A DNA stretch of 64,000 bases, taken from Sphaerotilus montanus (GTDB lineage Bacteria; Pseudomonadota; Gammaproteobacteria; Burkholderiales; Burkholderiaceae_C). Within the stretch, counting starts at the first letter, position 1. The number at the start of each line of letters is the position of its first letter. The stretch is from positions 1,302,001 through 1,366,000 of the forward strand of contig NZ_JACCFH010000001.1 of NCBI RefSeq assembly GCF_013410775.1, read 5' to 3'. Below the pieces are notes generated by a model. That model was not told where the DNA came from, made no database searches, and saw nothing but the letters and a program-made list of their open reading frames with translations. The translations under genes and the position numbers were made by a program. Below, piece by piece: positions 36,613-43,553 of this stretch.

Positions 36613-36959
36613 ATCCCCGAGACACGGACGGGCTGGCGGCCCGGCTCGCAATCGAGCCGCGGCATCTGCAGATCGTCCGGAACGTGCTCTCCCGGCTCGT
36701 GCCGGACCGGGAGGTCTGGGCCTTCGGTTCCCGCGCGGGGGGCGGCGCCCACCCGCCTAAGCCTTGGTCGGATCTGGATCTGGCCGTGATCGGGCCGGCG
36801 CCGCTGTCGCTGGACGAGCAGGCGACGCTGGCTGAAGCCTTCTCGGAATCGGACCTGCCCTGGCGCGTCGATGTGGTGGACAGCGCGACGCTCAGCACAA
36901 CCTTCCGCGAGCGCCTCGCCGCTGAACACCTGCTGCTGCAAAAACCGTCAGCGCGTTGA
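36609..36959 (+). CDS. MntA-like minimal nucleotidyltransferase (antitoxin)
   Basis: A 116-residue minimal nucleotidyltransferase. The active site is VWAFGSRAGG (Gly40-Ser41) followed by PWSDLDL (Asp55, Asp57), with a third acidic residue likely in WRVDVVD. The spacing is GS-X13-DxD, three residues longer than the usual GS-X10-DxD because of a Pro-Pro-Lys insertion. MntA relatives neutralise HepT by adding AMP to its Tyr. The gene is translationally coupled to hepT. Confidence 0.85.
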   Translation: MNPRDTDGLAARLAIEPRHLQIVRNVLSRLVPDREVWAFGSRAGGGAHPPKPWSDLDLAVIGPAPLSLDEQATLAEAFSESDLPWRVDVVDSATLSTTFRERLAAEHLLLQKPSAR

Positions 36960-36966
36960 CACCCAA

Positions 36967-37165
36967 CAGGGTGCGCAGGTTCAGCGCCTTTTCCACCGGG
37001 TCGAGCAGGTCATGCCGGCGCGCCTGGAAGGCGGCCGGGTCCAGCGCCTCGGCCAGATCCTCGCGGGTCAGCGTGGTGGTCGGCGGGAAAAACTCGTCCC
37101 AGTGCGGACCGGTGATGCGCTGTCGCTCGATGTGGTGGATGGCACGACGCTCAGCGCGACATTGA
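36967..37165. pseudogene. Composite scar of helicase and MntA-like gene fragments
   Basis: Three fragments are joined end to end. 36967-37022 matches helicase DNA 34378-34434 (minus strand, RRHDLLDPVEKAL-LR). 37020-37137 matches helicase 35446-35567 (IERQRITGPHWDEFFPP, LTREDLAEALDPAAFQA). 37128-37163 matches the MntA-like gene at 36867-36902. The joints fall at short shared sequences, CGCGCC and CGCTCGATGT. The helicase pieces are about 1 kb apart in the intact gene, so a second copy of this locus was deleted and rearranged here. Confidence 0.8.
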
Positions 37166-37174
37166 GTGCCTGCC

Positions 37175-37218
37175 ATTTTTAGTGTAAAAATCAATTCGGG
37201 CACGCCAATCAGCATTGG
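37175..37218 (+). promoter_or_regulatory. AT-rich leader with two inverted repeats before the histidine kinase
   Basis: ATTTTT/AAAAAT (37175-37180 and 37186-37191) and CCAAT/ATTGG (37205-37209 and 37214-37218) lie 13-56 bp before the kinase start. The promoter or an operator for the two-gene signalling operon is probably here. No clear -35/-10 pair is identified. Confidence 0.3.
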
Positions 37219-37230
37219 ATAAAACTGGCC

Positions 37231-38658
37231 ATGGACCGATTTGACCCCCTCTGGTTGGCTACGGTACAGGCCGTGTTTAGCGCCGATTCGCCGGTCGGCA
37301 AAGCCGTGCTGGACCGTGGGCTCCGCTACGTGTTCATCAACAAGACCCTGGCCGCTTTCAATGGTTGCTCGATCGAGGACCACCTTGGCCACACCGTTGA
37401 AGAGATCCTGCCAGAGGCTTACCCGATATTGGCCCCATTGCTGCATGGCGTGCTGGAAGGCAGCGCACCCCACGCCGAGTTCAGAGTCAGCGTGGAAATG
37501 CCGCATGCTCCCGGTGCGCTCAGCGAATGGGAGGCCACTTACCTCCCGATCCCAATGGAAGACGGAACTGTCGGCGGGGTCTACGTCCAAGCCGTCAACC
37601 TGACGGCCAAGTTGCTGGCAGAGCAGGCGTTGGCCAACAGCGAAAAGCAGTTGCGCCGCGTCCTGGACAGCCTGTTCGCCTTCGTCGGGGTGATGTCACC
37701 CGACGGCACCCTGCTCGAAGCCAACCGGGCGCCGTTGAAGGCGGCCGGCATTGACGCGCAGGATGTCCTGGGCCGTCCTTTCTGGGAAACCTATTGGTGG
37801 AGCTATTCGCCCGAGATCCAGGACTGGATGCGACAGGCCTGTGTGCGGGCGGCACAGGGTCAGGTGGTGCGCAAGGATGTGACGGCGCGCATGGTGGACG
37901 ACACGCGCATGACGCTGGACTTCATGCTCGTCCCGATGCGGGACGACAACGACCGCATCACGCACCTGATTCCGTCTGCCATCGACATTTCCGACCGGCT
38001 GGCAGCCCAGCAGCGGACCGAGTCCGCGTTGCGGGAGCGAACCGTCCTGCTGCAGGAGGTTCATCACCGGGTCAAGAACAACCTTCAGATCATCGCCAGC
38101 CTGCTGAACCTGCAGGCCCGCAACGTGGCGCCTGAAGCCAGTCAGGCCCTGCAGGACAGCCAGAATCGCGTCGTGGCCATGGCACTGACCCACCAGCTTC
38201 TTTACGAGCGCAACGATTTCTCGACACTGGAACTGGGGCCCTATTTACGTCGGTTGATGGCCAGCCTGCGCGACGCACACGGGGAGATCCGACACCGTGT
38301 GGACCTTCGGGTGGATGCTCCGGACTCGGGATTGAGCATCGACCTGAATCAGGCGGTACCGGTCGCACTGGTGGTGAACGAACTGCTGATCAACGCGCTG
38401 AAGCACGGGTTTGGCGTCGACGGGCAAGGCGAAGTCGCCGTGCGCGCGGAATGGAGCGATCAACGCATCGCGGTCACCGTGGCGGATACCGGGAAAGGGC
38501 TGCCCGCAGGCTTCGACTTTCGCACCTTCTCGAGTCTGGGGCTGCGCCTGGTCACGTTGCTGACCGAGCAGCTGGGCGCCGAAATGCGCTGGCCGATGGC
38601 AGGCCAACCGGGCTCAGTCTTCACCTTGCTGCTGCCAACCGGAGTCAGGCCGTCATGA
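37231..38658 (+). CDS. PAS-PAS-HisKA_2 sensor histidine kinase
   Basis: A soluble 475-residue histidine kinase. It has two PAS domains (about 15-125, and 135-255 with VMSPDGTLLEANRAPL), a HisKA_2 dimerisation/phosphotransfer segment (LLQEVHHRVKNNLQIIASLLNLQAR, His about 275) and a HATPase domain (N box VVNELLINALKHGF, DTGKGLPAGF). No membrane helix is seen, so it senses a cytoplasmic signal. The next gene overlaps its stop by 4 nt and encodes a receiver-GGDEF-EAL protein, its likely phosphoacceptor. Confidence 0.92.
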   Translation: MDRFDPLWLATVQAVFSADSPVGKAVLDRGLRYVFINKTLAAFNGCSIEDHLGHTVEEILPEAYPILAPLLHGVLEGSAPHAEFRVSVEMPHAPGALSEWEATYLPIPMEDGTVGGVYVQAVNLTAKLLAEQALANSEKQLRRVLDSLFAFVGVMSPDGTLLEANRAPLKAAGIDAQDVLGRPFWETYWWSYSPEIQDWMRQACVRAAQGQVVRKDVTARMVDDTRMTLDFMLVPMRDDNDRITHLIPSAIDISDRLAAQQRTESALRERTVLLQEVHHRVKNNLQIIASLLNLQARNVAPEASQALQDSQNRVVAMALTHQLLYERNDFSTLELGPYLRRLMASLRDAHGEIRHRVDLRVDAPDSGLSIDLNQAVPVALVVNELLINALKHGFGVDGQGEVAVRAEWSDQRIAVTVADTGKGLPAGFDFRTFSSLGLRLVTLLTEQLGAEMRWPMAGQPGSVFTLLLPTGVRPS

Positions 38659-41081
38659 CACTACCCGCAGGTGTCTACGGCGCTTCTGCCGCGGCCAGCC
38701 TTCTGATCGTCGAAGACGAGCGCATCGTGGCGCTGGACCTGACCCTGACGCTCGAATCACTGGGCTTCCGGGTGGTTGGCACGGCCTCGAACCAGAATGA
38801 AGCCGTGCGCCTGACCATGTCGTACAGGCCCGACCTGGTTCTGATGGATATCAACCTGGGCAGTGGAGGCGACGGTATCCACGCTGCCGAGGAAATCGCG
38901 CGATTTGCCGACGTGCCGGTGGTCTTCCTCACTGCGTACGCTGACAGCGAGACCCTGCGCCGAGCGGGGCAAGTGGCGCCTTACGGCTATCTGGTCAAAC
39001 CGGTTCGACAACGCGAACTCAACGCCACGGTCCAGATGGCACTCGCCCGCATACACGCTACCCGCGGGCGCCTTCAGGCCGAGCGGCGCTTGCGGCTTGC
39101 CTTGGACGCCGCGAAGATGGGTGTGGTGACCTTGAATGAAGGGACCGACCTGATCGAGATCGACGGGCACTTCCCGCCCATCGCCGACAGATCGGTGCGG
39201 ACACTGCACATGGAAGTCAGGGAGTTCCTGCTGTATCTCACCGAAGATGCACAGGCCAAGGTGAGGCATCTGCTGGACCAGGGTGGCGACCTGCACATGG
39301 TCACGCGATGGCGCGCCCCGGATGCAGGCATGCCCACGCGGTGGCTGGAGGTACACGCCAGCTATTTCGCCACTGAACTGGCGATCGTCGGCATATGCCG
39401 CGACGTCACGAGGCAAGTGGAACAAGAAGAGAGCGCGCGCCAGGCAATCGTCGTGTTTGAGTCGGCCGCCGATGCCATCCTGATACTCGGCCCGCAGGGA
39501 CACGTCACCACGGCCAACCCGGCCTTCATTCGGTTGACGGGCTGGCCAATCGCCGAAATCCGGGGGCAGCATCCCAACGACTTTCTGCACGCCAGGCGCA
39601 ACAGCGACCGCCAATTGCTGGAAGACACTCCATTGGACTTCCTCGGCCATGCCGAGATCCTGTGCCAGCGGCACGATGGCAGCACCTTTCCCGCATGGGA
39701 ACACGTGGCGCCAGTGCGTGACGATGCCGGCGTCGTCTGCAACCGGGTCCTGACGTTCACAGACATCTCTGCATTGCGCTCGGCCGAGACCCAGGTTCAG
39801 CATCTCGCCTATCACGACCCGTTGACCGGGCTTGGCAATCGCAACCAGCTGCGCAATATCTTGACGGCGTTGCCCCCACCAACGACTGGTCAGGACGATG
39901 CCGCGCTTCTCTTCCTGGATCTGGACGGATTCAAGGTCATCAACGACAGCCTGGGTCACGACGCGGGCGATGCGCTGCTCGTCAACATGACCGATCGCTT
40001 CCGCAGCGTGCTGCGCCAAGGTGACGAGGCCATCAGACTGGGAGGCGACGAGTTCCTGCTGTTGGTCCGGTCGGCGCGTGACGCAGACATCGATGCGCTG
40101 GCGCAGCGACTGCTGCGGGTGGTGTGGGAACCATTTGCCCTCGCGACAGGTTCTTCGGTGCAGGTGTCTGCCAGTATCGGCATCGCGCTTTACCCGCGCG
40201 ACGGAGCCACACCCGACGCGCTGCTCCGTGCGGCCGACATCGCCATGTATGCCGCCAAGGGCGCCGGTCGGAATCGCTACGCTCGCTACAGTCCCAAGAT
40301 GGCCGAGGCGGCGAATGAACGCCTTGCCGTCGAGCAAGGACTGCTGCAGGCCATCGCCAACGGCGAACTCAGCCTCCATTTTCAACCCCTGGTGACCCTG
40401 GACGGGCAAACCATGGTGGGTGCGGAGGCACTTTTGCGATGGCAGTCCGCAACCTTGGGGGTGATCAGCCCCGATCGCTTCATTCCGGTAGCGGAGGAAA
40501 GCGGGCTTATCCAGGCCCTGGGTCGCTGGGTTCTGCACAAGGCGCTGACCACCTGGGCGCAGTGGCAGCGCGACGGACTGGTTCAAGGCCGACTCGCCAT
40601 AAACGTGTCTGCGCTGCAGCTTCAGGACGATCAATTCGCTGAAGATCTGGCGCGTGAACTCAAGGCGACGGGCATGGACCCCAGGGAACTCGAGATCGAG
40701 GTGACGGAAACTGCCCTGCAACGGGTCACTCACATCGAGCATCGCCTCAGCAGGATCGCCGAACTGGGCGTCAAGATTGCACTGGATGATTTCGGCACCG
40801 GCTACTCATCCTTGTCGATTCTCAAGATATTGCCCTTGCACCGACTCAAGGTGGATCGCGCCTTCGTCCGTGATGTGGTTGGAAATGCGTCGGACCAGGC
40901 GATCGTGCGCGCCATCGCAGCCATGGCCGATGCGCTGGGTCTGGAGCTCATTGCCGAAGGTGTCGAAAGCCAGGGACAACAGGAATACCTGCTGCGCATC
41001 GGCGTGAAGGAAGCTCAGGGCTGGCTGTTCGCAAAAGCCATGAGCGCACCGGACTTCATGGGCTGGCTGGCTTCGCATTGA
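38655..41081 (+). CDS. Response regulator REC-PAS-GGDEF-EAL (cyclic di-GMP turnover)
   Basis: An 808-residue response regulator. The receiver domain (about 15-130) has EDE, DLVLMDINLG phosphoacceptor Asp, FLTAYAD Thr and YLVKPV Lys. A degenerate PAS and a clear PAS (about 265-375, ILGPQGHVTTANPAFIRLTGW) follow. The GGDEF domain has an intact RLGGDEF with an RQGD inhibitory site five residues before it. The EAL domain has GAEALLRW, INVSALQ, EVTET, ALDDFGTGYSS and EGVES. Both cyclic di-GMP synthesis and hydrolysis look possible. It is translationally coupled to the kinase. Confidence 0.93.
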   Translation: MTLPAGVYGASAAASLLIVEDERIVALDLTLTLESLGFRVVGTASNQNEAVRLTMSYRPDLVLMDINLGSGGDGIHAAEEIARFADVPVVFLTAYADSETLRRAGQVAPYGYLVKPVRQRELNATVQMALARIHATRGRLQAERRLRLALDAAKMGVVTLNEGTDLIEIDGHFPPIADRSVRTLHMEVREFLLYLTEDAQAKVRHLLDQGGDLHMVTRWRAPDAGMPTRWLEVHASYFATELAIVGICRDVTRQVEQEESARQAIVVFESAADAILILGPQGHVTTANPAFIRLTGWPIAEIRGQHPNDFLHARRNSDRQLLEDTPLDFLGHAEILCQRHDGSTFPAWEHVAPVRDDAGVVCNRVLTFTDISALRSAETQVQHLAYHDPLTGLGNRNQLRNILTALPPPTTGQDDAALLFLDLDGFKVINDSLGHDAGDALLVNMTDRFRSVLRQGDEAIRLGGDEFLLLVRSARDADIDALAQRLLRVVWEPFALATGSSVQVSASIGIALYPRDGATPDALLRAADIAMYAAKGAGRNRYARYSPKMAEAANERLAVEQGLLQAIANGELSLHFQPLVTLDGQTMVGAEALLRWQSATLGVISPDRFIPVAEESGLIQALGRWVLHKALTTWAQWQRDGLVQGRLAINVSALQLQDDQFAEDLARELKATGMDPRELEIEVTETALQRVTHIEHRLSRIAELGVKIALDDFGTGYSSLSILKILPLHRLKVDRAFVRDVVGNASDQAIVRAIAAMADALGLELIAEGVESQGQQEYLLRIGVKEAQGWLFAKAMSAPDFMGWLASH

Positions 41082-41149
41082 ACCCGCACCGCATCGCTGG
41101 TCGCAGGCTTCCTGAGTCCGACGCGCAAAGTTCTGCCTAGCGAAAACGG

Positions 41150-41280
41150 TCACTGGTGGGCTGTTTGCACGGGCCCATCCTGTCGGGACAGCTTGAACAC
41201 CGCCACGGCCTGCACCATCCGCTGGACGCTGCGGCCGATCAGCGACTTGATGTCCTTGGCTGCTGCGGTACGGACCAGCA
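41150..41280 (-). pseudogene. Remnant of a methyl-accepting chemotaxis protein C-terminus
   Basis: The minus strand reads RTAAAKDIKSLIGRSVQRM, like the AAKEIKSLIG-SVERV helix of the MCP signalling domain, fused directly to VQAVAVFKLSR, the usual C-terminal end of such receptors. The roughly 80-100 residues normally between them are missing and there is no start. It is a deletion remnant between the EAL gene and the VOC gene; the rest of 41082-41324 shows nothing else. Confidence 0.6.
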
Positions 41281-41324
41281 GCAGGACCGAGGAGGAACCT
41301 TGTTCGGATGCCCCCTGACCAGAA

Positions 41325-41708
41325 TCAGCCGCGCGGCACGCGGTACAGCCCGCAGAGCTTGTTCCCGTCCGGATCGCGCAGATAGGCCAGATAGAGCTTG
41401 CCGGCCGGGCCTTCGCGCAGGCCGGGCGGGTCTTCGCAGGTGGTGCCGCCGTTGGCCAGACCGGCCGCGTGCCAGGCGTTGACCTGCTCCGGCGACTGGC
41501 AGGCAAAGCCGGTGGTGCTGCCGTTGGCGACCGTGGCGGGCTGGCCGTCGATGGGCAGGCTCACCGAGAACACGCCCGTCTTGGTGCGCCAGAAGATGCG
41601 GTAGCGGTCGACACCGCCGGGAGGCACGTCGAGCGTGCCGAGCACGGCGTCGTAGAACGCCTTGGACCGGTCGAGGTCGTTGGTGCCGAGCATGATGTGC
41701 GAAAACAT
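41325..41708 (-). CDS. VOC (glyoxalase/bleomycin-resistance) family protein
   Basis: A 127-residue single-domain-pair VOC protein: MFSHIMLGTNDLDRSKAFYDAVL at the N-terminus and a C-terminal YLAYLRDPDGNKLCGLYRV with the conserved DPDGN-K/x motif. Metal ligands are probably the His at position 4 and late acidic residues. The substrate is unknown. It is monocistronic. Confidence 0.9.
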   Translation of the reverse strand: MFSHIMLGTNDLDRSKAFYDAVLGTLDVPPGGVDRYRIFWRTKTGVFSVSLPIDGQPATVANGSTTGFACQSPEQVNAWHAAGLANGGTTCEDPPGLREGPAGKLYLAYLRDPDGNKLCGLYRVPRG

Positions 41709-41822
41709 GGGGGTCTCCTGTGGTCCTGTTGCAATGGTTGCCAGACCAGCCTAGCACCGCCCCCACCCCCCACCCCGTCATCCTCGCGACAGCGAGGATC
41801 CACCCGCTCGCCCAGCCCCAGC

Positions 41823-42674
41823 TCAGCGCAACGCCGCTTCCACCATCGCCGCCAGCGCCGTGGTCGGCCGCCCGATCAGTGCGCTCAGCCGGTGGCCGTC
41901 GTCGAACAGCCCGCCCTTGGACGCGCCCACGTCCGAGTCCGCCAGCAGGTGCGCCAACGGCTCCGGCAGACCCGCGCCCAGCAGCGCGCCGCGGTAATCC
42001 GCTTCCGGCAGGTTGACGTACGGAATCGCGCGCCCCGTCTGGCGGCCCACCTCGGCGGCGAACTCGGCCAGCGTGTACGACGTGTCGCCCGCCAGTTCAT
42101 GGACCTGTCCGGCCTGGTCGTCGCGGGTCAGCACCGCGGCGGCGGCGTCGGCATAGTCGGCGCGCGCGGCGGAGGCGATGCGGCCCTCGCCCGCGCTGCC
42201 GATCACCGCGCCGTGTTGCAGCACGGCGGGCAGGCTGGCGAGGTAGTTTTCGGTGTACCAGCCGTTGCGCAGCAGCACATGCGGCACGCCCGACGCGCGC
42301 AGCAGCGCTTCGGTCGCGGTGTGCTCGGCGGCGAGGCCGAGCGGCGAGGTGTCGGCGTGCAGCAGGCTGGTGTAGGCCAGCAGCGCGACGCCGGCGCGGC
42401 GGGCGGCGTCGATGACGTTGCCGTGCTGCGCGACACGCTCGCCCAGCGCGCTGGACGAGATCAGCAGCACCTTGGTGGCGCCCTGGAAGGTGGCGTCGAG
42501 CGTGGCGGGCTGCGCGTAGTCGGCCTGGCGGACCTGCACGCCGAGCGCGGCGAGGTCCGCGACCGCAGCGGGCTGGCGCACGGCGGCGACGATGCCCGCG
42601 GCGGGCACGGTCTTCAGCAGCGACTGGATGACGAGGCGGCCGAGTTGGCCCGAGGCTCCGGTGACGACGATCAT
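41823..42674 (-). CDS. NmrA-like NAD(P)H:quinone oxidoreductase, QorB type
   Basis: A 283-residue atypical SDR of the NmrA/QorB group. It begins MIVVTGASGQLGRLVIQSL (GxxGxxG Rossmann motif) and includes LISSSALGERVAQHGNVIDAARRAGV and NGWYTENY, which are typical of QorB (YtfG). QorB reduces quinones with NADPH. A HxlR regulator is encoded divergently, as with ytfG/ytfH in E. coli, which supports the assignment. Confidence 0.85.
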   Translation of the reverse strand: MIVVTGASGQLGRLVIQSLLKTVPAAGIVAAVRQPAAVADLAALGVQVRQADYAQPATLDATFQGATKVLLISSSALGERVAQHGNVIDAARRAGVALLAYTSLLHADTSPLGLAAEHTATEALLRASGVPHVLLRNGWYTENYLASLPAVLQHGAVIGSAGEGRIASAARADYADAAAAVLTRDDQAGQVHELAGDTSYTLAEFAAEVGRQTGRAIPYVNLPEADYRGALLGAGLPEPLAHLLADSDVGASKGGLFDDGHRLSALIGRPTTALAAMVEAALR

Positions 42675-42718
42675 GGCGAGAACTCCTGAATAGAACGAGC
42701 CGCCAGCTTAGCCAGAAC

Positions 42719-42764
42719 ACTTACCAAAAGTAAGTACACACCAAAAAGTAAGTAAACAATCCAC
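42719..42764. promoter_or_regulatory. Probable HxlR (QorR-like) operator region
   Basis: ACTTAC and GTAAGT (42719-42724, 42730-42735) form an inverted repeat around CAAAA. A second half-site series AAAAAGTAAGTAAAC follows at about 42743-42757. The sites sit in the 133-bp divergent promoter region of the qorB-like and hxlR-like genes, where HxlR regulators normally bind. Confidence 0.65.
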
Positions 42765-42807
42765 AACCAGGCTGGCGGGGCGCACGCGGGCGCCGTACAG
42801 TTCCCGC

Positions 42808-43218
42808 ATGCACGCGCCCTCCTCTCCTGCCCCCGCGCCGACCCTCTCCCTGCAGGAGCAGCTGCGGCGCGGCAACCTCTTTGCCGAGGCCTGCCCGTCA
42901 CGCGAGGTGCTGCAGCACGTGACGAGCCGCTGGGGCGTGCTGATCCTGGTGGCGCTGCTCGACGGCACGCACCGCTTCAGCGAACTGCGCCGCAAGATCG
43001 GCGGCGTCAGCGAGAAGATGCTGGCGCAGACGCTGCAGGCGCTGGAGAGCGACGGCTTTGTGCTGCGCACGTCCTTCCCCGTCGTGCCGCCGCATGTCGA
43101 GTACAGCCTCACGCCCATGGGCACCGAGATCGCGGGCCAGGTGCAGACGCTGGCCGACTGGATCGAGCACAACCTGTCCACCATCCTCCAGACCCGGGCG
43201 GCGCGGGCCGAGGCCTAG
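42808..43218 (+). CDS. HxlR-family transcriptional regulator
   Basis: A 136-residue winged-helix regulator of the HxlR/MarR-like group: CPSREVLQHVTSRWGVLILVALLDGTHRFSELRRKIGGVSEKMLAQTLQALESDGFVLR, then the wing YSLTPMGTEIAGQVQ. A Cys (CPSR) precedes helix 1, the position of the redox-sensing Cys in QorR/YodB-type members, so quinone or aldehyde sensing is plausible. It is divergent from the qorB-like gene and probably represses it. Confidence 0.9.
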   Translation: MHAPSSPAPAPTLSLQEQLRRGNLFAEACPSREVLQHVTSRWGVLILVALLDGTHRFSELRRKIGGVSEKMLAQTLQALESDGFVLRTSFPVVPPHVEYSLTPMGTEIAGQVQTLADWIEHNLSTILQTRAARAEA

Positions 43219-43230
43219 ACCGCGCGCCCC

Positions 43231-43485
43231 GTGCCGATCGCCCTGCCCCGGATCGATCCGGCCCGCTGCACCGGCTGCGGCTGGTGCATCGCGGTCTGTC
43301 CGCCGCATGTGCTGTCGCTGCAGGTGGTGCAGTGGAAAAAACGCTCGGTGCTGGACGACACCGGGGGCTGCACCGGCTGCGCGCAGTGCGCGGTGCGCTG
43401 TCCCTTCGGCGCGATCCGGATGCACAAGGTGCAGCCACCGGATTCCAGCTCAAGCACGCGCGAACTGGACCGATATTCCCCTTGA
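43231..43485 (+). CDS. 2[4Fe-4S] ferredoxin-type protein
   Basis: An 84-residue protein with two 4Fe-4S motifs, CTGCGWCIAVCPP and CTGCAQCAVRCPF, typical of small electron carriers. Start is GTG at 43231, 12 bp after the HxlR stop. The partner enzyme is unknown; it may be coexpressed with the regulator gene. Confidence 0.9.
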   Translation: MPIALPRIDPARCTGCGWCIAVCPPHVLSLQVVQWKKRSVLDDTGGCTGCAQCAVRCPFGAIRMHKVQPPDSSSSTRELDRYSP

Positions 43486-43553
43486 ATTGCGGCGACCGGC
43501 ACGGGCTGGACGCCACGGGCAGCGGGTGCTGCACACGATCTGGTTCGGGAGAC

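Noticed and set aside
36892-37590. A 232-codon minus-strand frame containing helicase-like sequence
   Set aside because: The helicase-like part is a fused fragment without its own start and the upstream half is antisense to the histidine kinase; treated as a scar.
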